Assembly (NCBI GenBank): GCA_963678705.1
Contig: OY783218.1
Coordinates: 14,890,152 to 14,954,151, forward strand
DNA: 64,000 bases
Source of the DNA: Panorpa germanica
Lineage: Eukaryota; Arthropoda; Insecta; Mecoptera; Panorpidae
Reading direction: 5' to 3'
Shown: positions 37,458 to 50,139 of the stretch, one piece after another
How positions within the stretch are numbered: position 1 is the stretch's first letter
Layout of the letters: every line of letters starts with the position of its first letter
Translations under genes and position numbers: made by a program
Notes under the pieces: generated by a model
The model's input: only the letters and a program-made list of their open reading frames with translations
What the model was told of the DNA's origin: nothing
The model's database searches: none

Positions 37458-39294
37458 TAAACAATATAAAAATATTCCGTGCTTTTTAAAGAAATGAAAG
37501 TAAATATCAGATTTTAGATTAATGACTTGTGGGTTATTCGCCTAATGAATTCGTTATTAATGTAAATAATGTGCCCCCCTTCTCTTCCTACCCTCCATTA
37601 CTCCTAAGCCCTTAATTTAGAAAATATTGAATAGGGTTTATAATGGAAAAGTATATTGAATTTAATTTGATTCTACAGAAGTGTGCAAAGTATTTAATAC
37701 TAACCTTGTGCTATACTCGTAGTAGTTCTATTCAGGACTGAGGCAGAGGTAACAAACCTTTTATTATACATTTCATATACTTTTATTTGGATTGTGTCCT
37801 TGTTTAGTTAAGATATTTGTCGTGCTTTAAGTCTCATGGGTAAAATTATAAAAGATCAAGTTATCCTGAACATTTAATGTTGTAAAACTACGATAAAACA
37901 CAACAGTAAATAATTTCACAAAAAATAATCAATTTAAAAATATTGTTAAAGTTTAAATGTTGTCTATCCCTGGTGTATGTCAGTTTGCATTCGTTATAGA
38001 ATGTACTGAATATTGTACAGTTCTATAGGTATTGAGCCAAATACATTTATCAGTGTCAATGTCCATGATTTAAAACATATTTTACAATCAGTCAGAAAAG
38101 ATGAATACGGTTGAATGCAGAAATGTCAGAATGAAATGTTCATTAGTGCGGGTGGAAGAAAACAAAAAAAAAACAAAAGCAATGTAAACATTATTTATGG
38201 ATTCCGAGTTGGTTCGCGTTTTGTAGAACAGCCCCTCCCCCTCCTGAAATCCCTCTGCAGTATGCTAATTAAATTTTAGTAACAGTCTAAATTGTGAGTT
38301 TTACATTTTATTATTAAAAGAATTGTTGCACGTTCGAATATTATTTGTATTGTATCAAAATTGAACTCTTTAAACTGTGTTTAAGTGAGGCCGCACTAAA
38401 TGTCACTAATTCAACTCTGCATCCACAACAAAATATTACTGTAAATATCCAGAGATTTGAAGCAACTATGTTGCACAAATATCGGACCACAACTTGTTGA
38501 CAGTCAATACAATATTATATTTTCCAATGCAATGTAATAATAAACACTTGGGAATTAATTTTATTATGTTATACATGTGACGGACCACCACTTCTATAGC
38601 TATCCTTGTCTAACTTGCATGATAGTTAATTATAAAATTAACACTGAAACATCACGCAATACAAGTACAATATTCAATTACGTTTATTATGTTTAACGGT
38701 AATAATATAAACAATAGTATTAGCTTTGCGTTTGTTTACTGGGTTTAGGCTGTACAGGGTGTTCGAAATAAATACCTTTTTGAAAATGTGCCATTTGTGT
38801 TGTGTAAAAAGATTCAAACCTGGATTCAAATTCGAATTTACCTTGAGATGTAATCAGTTTCTATAATTTGTCTAGCTAGCAAACTATAGCTACCACAAAA
38901 GAAATTTCAATAAGATTTCTCTAGATAGTAATATTATCCATAATTTTTACGAAAAACTTTTTCTTATACCTGTATTCATTAGAATGTTATAAGCAAAAAT
39001 AAATCTAAAATTAAGTAGTGTAATTAATTTTTTATTGTATTGACAAAATTAAAAGAACACACTGGCCAATAGAATTTATTGTGATGTCAGATTTGGTTGT
39101 TATCAAAGTTATCCATAAAAAACCATAGTTCTATCCATCCCATTTTACATTTGAAGTAAATAATACAACATCATCACATGAGAATTTTCCTATACCGTTT
39201 TTCTTAGTATGTAATATGCATAGAACTGTAAATATCAATATATTATGTTGAAGACTCCCATCAGTTTGAAGGTACCAGGGTAACTTTTAGAAGT
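37458..39294. other. Gene-free AT-rich DNA
   Basis: No gene. TACAGGGTGTTCGAAA at about 38753 resembles the ends of many insect DNA transposons, but no partner end (CCCTGTA) was found nearby on the right. Confidence 0.5.
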
Positions 39295-39354
39295 GGACGA
39301 CGTCGACGTCGACGTCGCTGAGTTGAGAACGTTGACGACGCCGACGACGTCCCG
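39295..39354. repeat. CpG-dense GACGTC repeat tract
   Basis: Begins with overlapping GACGTC/GTCGAC units and, after a 20-base gap, has a second arm GACGACGCCGACGACGTCC that is a near inverted copy of the first. It is packed with CpG and ACGT cores in an otherwise CpG-poor region. One frame (Asp-Val repeats) is open for some 42 codons but lacks a start. Confidence 0.6.
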
Positions 39355-42300
39355 GTATTGTGTTTTAAGGGTAGGTTATTTGGCGTCCACAAGTTCCTCT
39401 ACAAGGGTTGTTTGAATTGACAGTTTGATAGACAGAGATTGATAGCACTTCACCACTCCTGAGTCAGGGAGATTTAGGTCCCTAGTACCGAGTCCAGAGT
39501 CCTGACACGGACTGGTATTTACCGGTACATACAGTACTTTCACCACAAACTTTATTTTGCTTGTATTTGTTAAATATTTGTCTTTAACATAATCTACTAT
39601 TTATAATGTTCAAGAAAATTACTGTATTTTTTAATGCATTCATAAAAAGTGGATAGAAGAATTCATAAGTTATTTCATCAAGGAAGTAAAACTTAAAAAA
39701 TAAACTAAAAAGGGCACAGTAGTTTTAATATATATTCTATTACCAACAAACAAGGTGATGATAATCTAAAATCGATGTTCACACTCAAAGAAAATATCTA
39801 AATAACAAACTGTAATGAATAAACTTGTTTAAATATCATTATTATTTTATCACAATGTAATTTACATTCAAACATCATCATAAAAACTTGTTTTGAAACT
39901 TTTCAAATAATCTGTTTTATGAAACCATCATGATCTTCCTTCAATAGTTCTTTCATAGATTTCTGATTTCCAGTTGTGTACAACTAATATTATGTATGGG
40001 TATTATATGTATTTATACGTAAAATTCATTTCTCTATTTATTATACGAGAAACTTTTATAAAGTTTCCTAGTTACACAGACACAGCGCCACACGAACTGG
40101 TAAATGACCTTTGATGAAAGTTTTTAAAATATGCCTCATCCCTTATTTATTTTACTATAAATCAAAAGTTTTGTAATTATTTATTTTTTAAATTCTATTG
40201 TTAGGTTTGTTGATGGTTTTTTATACTTTGCTCTATGCATTATGTTTCCAAGAAGTATATATATAAATCATTTAGAATATGTGTATAAAAAGAACAACCT
40301 ATATATGGTATATAAAAAGTTTCCCATTGTTTTCGTTATTTGGTAAATGTATATAATGCAACTTTTCTTTAAAGCAACCGAACTGGTCAAACTATAGGCT
40401 TTTTGTCTTTGTGTAATGTTAAAGTCGTCACCAGGATTTTCTTCTATTCATTGTCCAGAGTGCTAATGGACAGTGATGCTCCAAAATCTTAATAATGAGA
40501 AGCTAATGAATAATCTCTCAGAGAGCAGTGTTGTAATATGCTAGATAATTAATACTAAAATAAAATACAGATGAAAAAAATCAGAAAAAACTAAAGATAA
40601 ATATTATTAAAGGCTTCCTTTAAAGGTGAAGATACGGAAAATTCCAAAAAAGAACTCTTCCTCAAATAAACGTTAGAAAAGAGTAGCACATTCGCTAAAC
40701 GACATTCACACAAAGAATACACAACAACAAACAAATCTTTCGACATACGCACTCGTCTGTAACAACAGATAACAAGGAAGTGATAGAAATAACATTTAAA
40801 CACACAATAAAAAAAAAAATAAAGAAAAGAAGAAAATGTTCAAACACATTTGCAAAACGTTTGATCTCCCACCAGAAAAATTACAAGACAATTCACAAGC
40901 AACAAAGCGAACACAAAAATTATTTGCTTTGTGAATTTGTGCTGAGGCTTTGATATGTTTTGTTGAACAACGGCTATAGTTTTCTACAAATTATTTTTCT
41001 TTACCCTTTTAAAGTATTACTTCATGCGAATATTTTAAAATTTATTGTTGACTGCAGAATTGACCAATTAGTAATATTTATAAAACTGGAAACAATTTTT
41101 AAATATCTCTATTATTTACGCCTTGATTTGCTGACATCTCGAAAACCTAGACACTCATCTCTAAATAAATAAGTTGTAATTTTAAAATAATTATTGTGAT
41201 ATATGATATATGTTTTCCGGTGTAAAAGATCATCATCGATCACTATCTTAACCTTATGTTACTATCACAGAAACTCACCGACCACCCCTGATATATATAA
41301 TTTTTCCAATTTCCTCTATTCGAATATTATTAAATTTACCTTTCACATATACATGCAAGATATATTTCACTTCTAAATATTATTAAATTTTCATAGACTT
41401 CGTGTATGTTTGGTATACATTTTATATGATTCAAGTAGAATGTAAAACGTTTGTTAAATCGATATTATATATAGTTGTAGTTGTAGACGTTGAAGTCAAC
41501 TAATACTCACCTTTTGAGGCTTTCAAATGGATAAACGTATTCAGAATGTTGAGGATGTATCTCAATATGTTATACATAGAACGCTTATGTCGACACCAGG
41601 TCGATATAGTTTCTTCGACATTTTGGTTTTTCGATTATTTGCCAGTTCAAATTTCAGACAATAGTGGAGAGTGATCCATAAATATTTCTTACAGTTTTAC
41701 AGCTAGGTGTAGACAATCATCATTTTATTAAAAAAAATTATCATGAGAAAATTGGATGAACTGTTACAGTTTTCGAATAATCAGCGATAAGGTTTTCTGG
41801 AAATTTTCTTGATTTGTGCTATATATGTACTATATCAATAAAAGTTTGGTCTCTGTTGGGACAATTGATATAGAGCCTAATCATCTACAGGTACCTGACT
41901 CGTACATATATGAAATTGCGTAACATTTCACAAAAGCACTTTTCTGCACGTTTCTATTCGACGTTTAGCGTCGGAATCTACTGGCGTCTCGACGCTACTT
42001 CTGCTACCTATTATCCAGCTCCCTGTGACGTAACATGACGAGTATTGATACCATATAATACCAGTGGTGTAGTCTTTTAATAACCTTGAATATGTTAATA
42101 TGATAAGATGAAATACTAACTAGAATTACATAATTAAATACAAATATATTGATGGCTTCTTCAGCTGACGTATCAGGTTAACTAGTTGAATAATTGAAAA
42201 CTTAGTAACATCGAGATGATTAATAGATGATTGCTTAATCATTAAGTCTGAGAACCACTTTAATCAATGGTAATAATTACAACCATTGTAATCTGAAGTA

Positions 42301-43821
42301 CGTATTTACTTGTCAATTAGAAGCTCTGGCAATTAGATGCCATCAATAGTCCAGAGACTATTGTTCATAATAGTTGCAGCATCATTACGACGTATAATAA
42401 AATACAAACGCAATATTAATTACCTGATATTATATTATCAAAATATTTTTAACGAGTAACAACATCTTCATGTTAAGGCCACCCTAGGAAAGCTAACACA
42501 ATTTAAAAGCAAACAATTCCTTTTAAATTTTAAGTAAAACAATAACTACAACAAAAATATGCTTTGTGTATGAACGTTGTGATGTTTATGTTTATCTTTA
42601 TAACTTATTTTAGAATATGAAAGCATTTCAACAACCCCAATCGCCATTAGCCCCATAACCAATTATGTGGGGATAACAAACCCTTCGAGCTATCACATAT
42701 TCTACTTAGACTTTCGTTTTTGTTTTACCAAAAGAATTTCTAAAAAGAATAAATAAAACAAGTAAAAGTTCTTGAAGAAATCGGTTATATATAGGTCATT
42801 ATGTACGATTAAGTTTCTTCTTCTTCTTCTTCTTCTACCCTTGCTATTGTTTCTATGTTGAAAGTTTTGTTGCGGGTCCAGCCAGCCCCTATGTATTATG
42901 GTTTATATTATGGGTTCTGTTACAATATGCTGATATCTCATTATTTTGATATTCATAACTTAGGTTATGTTTCCATAGTTTCAAATTCATTAGCGTAAGA
43001 TTAAATCTACACTGTTAAATTCGCTTTTAATAAATAACTTTAAATTGAATCTATGTTAGTAGATAATAGCAGCAAAACACAAAACAGGAATGTTACTTTA
43101 CATATATGTAATATTTTACTTAAGCGTGCGCTTTATAACTATTCCAAAAGCTTTCAATCTTGCGCAGAAGACTAAATGTATTCTTCAATATGCAGTAAAA
43201 TAGGTCACAAATTGCTGTATATTTATATAATAATATTAACAGATATTTTGTATGACAATTTTTCATAAAATCACTTTTGTAAATTGTAACAGTGTATAGA
43301 AATACAAATCAGTAAATCTTAAAGACAAAAGGGGGATGTTTCCACATCAATGTATGCATATTAAGGGTGTATATACCCCTATTTAAACTTCGTTATATGT
43401 TATTCTAATACATAACCATTAAAATACAAATACACATTATTATTTTCCATTCGAATCAAATACATTTGTACGAATGCACTCGTATCTAATTTTCAATTCA
43501 ATATTTTACTGTATTTTAGAAACTAATACATATATGTTTAGCTTTAATATGAAACACATTTTTATGTACTACTCTTTTATAATATTAAGATAGGTATGAG
43601 TATGTATATATCATATTTTCTTTGGGTTATGTTCATTAAATTAAAACACACGAATATATTAACATTGACATGTATCTCATTTCCTGAATTACCAGCATAA
43701 GATTAAAATAATACTACACCTTAAATAAACTAATAATATTCACGAACACCCTATTTTTAGCAAAGTACATTATTTTGTAATTCTATCCTCTATTCTTATT
43801 ACTTTAGATTTACTTGTATAA
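39355..43821. other. Gene-free AT-rich DNA
   Basis: No supported gene. Small frames at 40591-40803 and 40960-41172 have no motif. A TTC microsatellite lies at 42814. Confidence 0.55.
42814..42836. repeat. TTC trinucleotide microsatellite
   Basis: About seven perfect TTC units. Confidence 0.85.
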
Positions 43822-43990
43822 TGTTCTACGCGTAGCCACGCATAACTAACTGAGTGCTACGAAACGCGTAGAACACGGAGAATACAACGTAGGAGGTATA
43901 CGTAGATGTACTACGTTCCACTTTATGGTGCTCAAGCCGTTACGCTACGGAAGACTTACAGAATACGAGAGCTACGAAATGTGCTTGAGC
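43822..43990. repeat. CTACG-rich cluster with two inverted repeats
   Basis: TGTTCTACGCGT (43822-43833) and its exact reverse complement (43864-43875) form a 12-bp stem with a 30-base loop. Further right, GCTCAAGC (43930-43937) and GCTTGAGC (43983-43990) form an 8-bp stem. CTACG or CGTAG occurs many times between and around them. This looks like a diverged MITE or satellite fragment; no target duplication was found. Confidence 0.5.
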
Positions 43991-45082
43991 TCTGTTCTGA
44001 TATGTCTAAAATTAATACTACTGTCTTCAATATGTCAGTCATTTTCATTTGGTACAATATTATTACTTGTGGGGTGTAGCTCCGTCTCTAGAGAAGCTGT
44101 CAGATAATATTGGATGGGCGTGTGAGAAGTAAACGACTGGAATGATGAAGAACGCTGTGGATTTTACTGCTGTATCTGAGAAACTAATATTAGCCATTAA
44201 AACTTGAGCACCCATCTCTACATTTTAAGAACAATCGAAATTTTCGCTAAAGACAACGCAATCAGAAAAAATTAAACATAACCTCAAAGTGTTTAATTAA
44301 TAAGTGACTTTTTAATGTCACTGAACCTTGTACAGTCAATTTAACTTCAATTACTTAAGTTATACGGTTCAAGTAAGAGATCAGAATGGCAACAACAACA
44401 AAAAGAAACATTTACTCAGTAGAAAAAAAAACAGGGTACATCTGTAGTTGACTTTTTAGAGGGTTGTTAGATAAAAAAATGTATAGAACAACCCCTAAGA
44501 TTAAAAAACAGCAGCTGGGTACACACGATTCACCAAAGGATATAGAAAGAACGTTTAATAGAAGAGAATTACAAAGCTATTATAATAATAAACGTTAAGT
44601 AACGATATAAGGAAAGAACTTTACGTTAAATTGTTTAAACACATTTATAAAAATAATCTTGTTTTGTAAATAGGATTAAGTTACTTCCCTATTTGGAGTT
44701 TTTTTAGTTTTCAGGCACGAGAACGTGTTTGTATAATGTTAAAGTGCATGTAAGGAACAAAAGATTTAGGCTAGGCACAACTATCCGAAGATGTATCTCC
44801 AAAATTTTATTTCACACTGGGTCTTATCAATTTTATAGATAATTTCCAATCTATTACTATTTTGCTTACATTTCTTAAACCTATCATGGTATATACATAT
44901 TATATATCTTTTAAAATAATCTCTCTTTCCCTTGTGAAATTCGCAGTCGATTGCAATTACGTATTCGTAAAAAGACAATGCAACAATTCTTTCAATTTAC
45001 CGTGTACTTTTATTGTGACCACGCTGCAGCATACAAATCGTTTAGAGTGTCTAATTAAACAGCATGTGGTTCTTCGTTAAAT
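43991..45082. other. No gene seen
   Basis: AT-rich DNA. Frames at 44781-44978 and 44862-45080 overlap on opposite strands and have no motif. Confidence 0.5.
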
Positions 45083-45190
45083 TCAAGACATGTCCAGGTC
45101 CACCATCTTCATGATGTCGGCAACGACACAGCACAAAATGTACCATATTCTGTCTCTGGTTACACCAATCTCTGATTCAATTTGTTTCAT
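45083..45190 (-). pseudogene. Mariner-like transposase HTH relic
   Basis: A 35-codon minus-strand frame begins MKQIESEIGVTRDRIWYIL. It resembles the helix-turn-helix of mariner-type transposases, whose pattern is roughly (K/R)xIxxExGISxxxIxxIL. In those proteins a segment like LKMRKVSARWVPRLL follows; here the matching stretch is only loosely kept (IMKMVDLDMS) before a stop. No catalytic domain is present. Read as a short, old fragment; similarity is from memory of the family pattern. Confidence 0.35.
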
Positions 45191-46811
45191 ACTTAGTAAT
45201 ATAGTTTAAGGTGGTTGTCAGTGGTTCTGTAGGTACTAAGTGATGCAATAGTGGTGGTTTTAACCCTCTGCTACCCTTATAACAGTATTAGTTTGCTTTA
45301 AGGGACTGCTATTTTCTATGGTCCTTATTTTACAATTGTGTCTTATTAGCATGGTCTTGTCTTTTCGATGTACTCACTATGCATTTCATATTAACTTGGA
45401 TATATTTTTGAATGTTCATAGAGTTTGTATGGTGAACAATAATTGCCTACAACTAATTTCATTTTCTGATTTTAAGCATTTTAGTTTCCCTAAGTTTTCG
45501 TGTCAGAATTTTTAATCCAAATTATTTGATATTTATACAGTAAAAATATTTAAATCAAAGCCTCCCTCCCCCTCTCCTAAAACCAGTGCTAGATCATGCT
45601 ATTTGGATATTTGGGGTTTTTGGATGACCTTGCTCTCGCAACAAATTCAACTTCTTCAATTGTCCAGCTTTGTAGATGTCAACCTCTGCTGAGATTGTTT
45701 CTAATGTTAGTTATACTCAAAAGACAAAGTATAAATTGGTAGGTTTATTCATTTTATTGAGAGTGGGTACATATTATATTTAACATCCTAACAATTTCAG
45801 AGGTATTTCAAAGTGTTGTGCAATCTGAAGTTTGTCTTTGAAATCCACCATCTTGGGGTTTGTTGGTCTCAGTGGTTTTAGCACAGACTTTGATTTTATG
45901 CTTACTTGATTACAACTAATAAACTTCATAATATTGGACTAGATTAAAATTCAACTGAATATCAGATAAACCACAACTCAAATTTTGTTCATTTCGATCC
46001 ATGTAATATCGACGCTTCAATGTCCTGCAAAAGGCAGTTTTTATGAAGGTTAGCATGTTTATAAAAAATTTAAACAAGGAAATAATGTTATTACCAAATG
46101 CGTTCAAAAATCATATCAAATATTTCAAGCGCAATAAAATATGTGTATGTAAATGAATTAATTAAAAATTTCGCTATTGGATTTTCACTATTTTTCATTG
46201 CCATCATGATGCTTTAATAATTATTAAACTGATTTGTTTGCTATGAGTATTGAAGCATGTTTTAATATGTTTATTTCTCTTTGACATAGCCAACCCCTAA
46301 AAATAGGGGATCATCCTAATACTGTGTAATATTATCCATTTTGGTTTACATTTTACAACCCACAAATGGCGTAATTGTGGTTTTTGTTTCATAAAGTTCA
46401 CACATGCGCAAAAAACGTTCTGCAAATATTTAACTATACACGTAATTATTAAACCTTCAAGCTATTTGTTTGGAAAAACAAAATGTTATTACTTTAGCGT
46501 CGTTTCAAGTATAGAGGATGAAATGGTTTCAGTAGATTCATTCAAGTTTACAAGAAGAAATATACGTATAATATAAAATAGTTTACCTGTTAGGTAGCGT
46601 CGTCACCAGTGTGAATTCATAACAATTTTGAGGTATATATAATGTAACATTACATAAAAAATTACTTGAAGTATTAACAAGTCTTGCTTTTACATGTATG
46701 TTTTATATCTAGGGAGATGAGTGAGAGGTAATGTGTATTTAATATATTCTTTACGATGGCGCATCAAGACTAATGGGAGGCGGTACTCAATATTTATATA
46801 TATATAAATAA

Positions 46812-46880
<69 letters not shown>

Positions 46881-48571
46881 ATCCTATTAAACCATTTTTC
46901 AATTTGTTTTTCTTTCTGTAAGTTTTTTCTAATATCCCAGAACGAAATGGAATAAATTGGTGCACACAGTTAAATAGATTTATGTAACGCTTTCGTTGTA
47001 ATATTTTATTGATTGCGGTAGGAACTATAACAACCTGGTACTGAATAATACCGAATAGTGAGGTGAAATATCAAGAAAAGTGGCTACATATAAGGTAGAG
47101 CTCTTTGGTATCATCTATTATCATGAATTTATAACAGTTTATACAAGGGGTTATATCACTCTTTTAAATATTTCTGTCCTATAATCAGAACCTTATCAAC
47201 CACTGAGACTGTTTTCTATTGGTGCATAAATTAATCCCACCTTAACCTATTGAAAATTCAAATAATATGCTACTTTCCTTTTCCCAACTACACAAAATTT
47301 CAAAAATGTATAATTCTTATATTGAATGAAATAAACAATATCTTTCTATTCACTACACTAATTCGAAATTCCCTAGTATAAAATTAATGCCTTGTAACAG
47401 TTACTAGCCGTAGCTTGGTATAAATATTACCTCTGTAATATCTATTGTATAAAAGAGTATACCATGCAGCGCCACAGCTGGATAGCGGGAAAATGTCGAA
47501 ACTAATAAAGGGTCGATATTATAGTATCTATATCCATCCCTTTCATACAGTACTCATAGGTTTTAGTTCTGGATTTCAACGCTTGAAGTCACTAGTTTAC
47601 AGTACGGTATATTTTTTAAATAATTTATTATATTTTATAAAAATTATTGATTTAATAACAAATACATGTTCAATACGTTTAGCATCCTAATCTGAGTTAT
47701 ATATTTCGTTTGATAATTATAATTTATGAAATTATTAATAACGGTTCTTTCTCTTATTAGGTAAAAGATATTTTAAACAATTAAGTAATAAAAAAAGCTG
47801 TAAACATGATCGGCTCTAATTGTACTCATTTGAAGAAAATAATCTTCTCTTAGTTTTATTTTTTAGATGTTGATTTTAGGTTAGTAGTACTCTTCCCGTC
47901 CTCTTTGCGTGTGACGTAATTAATAGCTGACCTCATACAACAAGAAGATAGTGATAAAAGTTGTACATAATATAATTTAACTCCGTTACAAAATTTGTGT
48001 GGCACTTACCGTTTTCAAGAAAAACAAATGAAAGTATTTACAAGCTTAGATTCTAAGTAGCGACCGAATGTGGGCGTTTCTCACCCCGAAAATTTTAATT
48101 TATATTTGGGTTAGGATTCATCTTTACACATGATATAAAATAAATTGTTGCTTACTCAAAATGCACGGCTCGATGTCGGATTTTCTAGACTATACACAAA
48201 GTTAAAAATTCACAAACAGTAAAACATAAATGTATTTATATTCGCATTTCCTCTCAAAAAATACCGGTAACAGATACGTAAATATTTAAAATATCAATTT
48301 ACTATTCAGACAAAAATAAAAGTTTGGAACAGGTCGCCAGTTCCTTTGCGACGCTTCTAGGTCATTTTTTATAACAGGAAAAATAGTTACAGCACCCCTG
48401 TGGCAAGTTCCATGTCTTTTTTAAAGTACATACATACAACACTCCCCTACTGAGTATCATCCCTCACGTTAAGGGGTGTAAAAATGTTTACAACGTTATT
48501 CAATAAATAGAACTCTTTCTTTAAAGAGAGATTCTGTAAAAAGAATTTCTTGTTGTTAATACAGGTACAGA
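45191..48571. other. Gene-free AT-rich DNA with a TA microsatellite
   Basis: No supported gene. The 91-codon frame at 46690-46965 reads through the TA tract and is an artefact; 47445-47690 has no motif. Confidence 0.55.
46795..46878. repeat. TA dinucleotide microsatellite
   Basis: A long TA run interrupted near its left end by AAATAAATAAATA. Likely length-variable between individuals. Confidence 0.95.
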
Positions 48572-48685
48572 CAGTGGCGGATTACTATTATCGTATTACT
48601 TTTATTTTAGTCTCAAACATACTGCATCCATTTATAAATGGTTTTAGGGGGGGTCCTCGCGAAATTGAATATTGTGGCGCCACTG
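48572..48685. mobile_element. Possible short hAT-like MITE
   Basis: The left end reads CAGTGGCGGATTA and the reverse complement of the right end reads CAGTGGCGCCACA; the first 8 bases match. A G-run followed by TCCTCGCG near the right end resembles hAT sub-terminal sequence. The 114-bp size is small and the flanking 8 bases (GGTACAGA and TTCTCGTA) do not match, so this may be a decayed copy. Confidence 0.35.
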
Positions 48686-49364
48686 TTCTCGTAGGTTGAA
48701 CTAAACTGCGTAGTAGCAATATAATGTTACGGTAATTTTGTAATCATTTATTTTGGTCTGTTAGTGACAGACGGAAATGGAATGTCAGTGATCGAATAAA
48801 TCATCCCCTTATTCCAGAACTGTGACGTACAACACGTGCAGGGGGGTAGTAACATTGCGAGAACTCAGGGGTTGCGTGCTGAAGGACACCCTTGTCCAAA
48901 CTGAAAGAGAAATTAACAAAATTTAAACAACTTAATTATATACGCATGTAAATATTTAATAGAAGTCATTTTGAATTTAAAAATCAGGTTTGTAGCAAGA
49001 AAGAAATCATGACAATGTTGTGCGAAATAAATACAGTTCCCAGCCGTTTTAATATCTGTATTAACTTAGGAAATATTATTCTACGAAATTAAAAACCGTT
49101 TAGTTAACTTAAAGTAATTTGTAAGTTGATAATATTCGGTAAAAAAGTAATAAGTTCCATATGGTGTAGCATACAGAACATATGGTATCGGTTGAAAATA
49201 TGGAAAAAATATTTATATGTTGGTTGAAAAAAAAATTAAAATTTTACTCGTAGCTACCCAAGAAGATGTATAAGTCTTTAAGTAATATGACATGCCGCTT
49301 ACTGCCTGCCTGTCAAAATACCGTCATCAAAGTCGACTTGAAAGAGTATTTAATAACTTTTACT
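48686..49364. other. No gene seen
   Basis: AT-rich flank of the gypsy insertion, with no frame or repeat to report. Confidence 0.5.
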
Positions 49365-49368
49365 ACTT
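49365..49368. repeat. Gypsy target-site duplication, left copy (ACTT)
   Basis: ACTT abuts the 5' LTR and is repeated at 57172-57175 directly after the 3' LTR. Four-base duplications are common for Ty3/gypsy integrases. Confidence 0.8.
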
Positions 49369-50116
49369 TGTTGTAAGTACGCATATGTCGCACTTACCTT
49401 TTATTTTTAATGATATTAAATGTTAATTATGTAATAGAATTATATTATGTAAACAGTTTTTGTATTAGTATTAAGATTGTAAAGAATAATTATTTAAGTT
49501 TAGCGCTTATAAATATTGTCTCTGGTTTGTGGAGATTAATATTGATTTAATGCTGGTAATTCAGTATTGGCGTTCTGTGATGTGAAATAAATTATTATAT
49601 ATTAAATTGCACAAGACGCTGAAAGCCAGTCTTCTCCTGAGTCTCAAAGCAAGCATTACTATTCGCAACTTCGTACGTATTGAATAGTGAGCACATTTCA
49701 ACTATTAATTAAATTATAACACTATAGAATTACATTTTGTTTTATATCTGTCATCTTCGTTAATCTAATAAAATACTATTGTAATTAAGTAAGCAGATAT
49801 AATATTACAACGAATAAATGATATATTTTAATAAAAGTGTTTGTATTAATAGTAATAAAAAGATACTAATTGTTCAACCGTCGCATGTCGCAACGAGGTT
49901 ACTTTAGACCGCTCAAGTATTCTCTAATTGCAACAATACACCGTCTGAACAAGAATCCTTATTAATCATCTTAAGAAAGATATTCGATTACTACTGTAAT
50001 TGGTGTTGGAAGTCGTCAACTGAAGAATCTACTACCAGAAGCTAGCATCCCTGCAGAATGTACTAGTAAGCTGAGTAATCTCCTCCAGAACGACAAGACG
50101 ACACAATTTTACAACA
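49369..50116 (+). repeat. Gypsy 5' LTR
   Basis: 748 bp, starting TGTTG and ending CAACA (5-base inverted ends). It matches 56424-57171 throughout by eye. A small hairpin (GTAAGT / ACTTAC) lies at its first bases. It should carry promoter and polyadenylation signals; AATAAA occurs several times, so the one used is not evident. Confidence 0.95.
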
Positions 50117-50117
50117 T

Positions 50118-50139
50118 TGGTGTCAGGTGGGGTCTCGAA
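50118..50139 (+). promoter_or_regulatory. Gypsy primer-binding site (tRNA-Leu-like)
   Basis: One base after the LTR, TGGTGTCAGG begins a stretch that continues GTGGGGTCTCGAA. It is complementary to a tRNA 3' end of the form ...CCTGACACCA, and the later bases fit a T-arm. From memory, CTGACA before CCA fits tRNA-Leu best; the host tRNA set would settle this. Confidence 0.7.

Noticed and set aside
45640..45730. Minus-strand frame with SWTIEEVEFVARAR as a coding relic
   Set aside because: Too short, interrupted by a stop, and no family pattern could be assigned.
46690..46965. 91-codon minus-strand frame
   Set aside because: Reads through a TA microsatellite.
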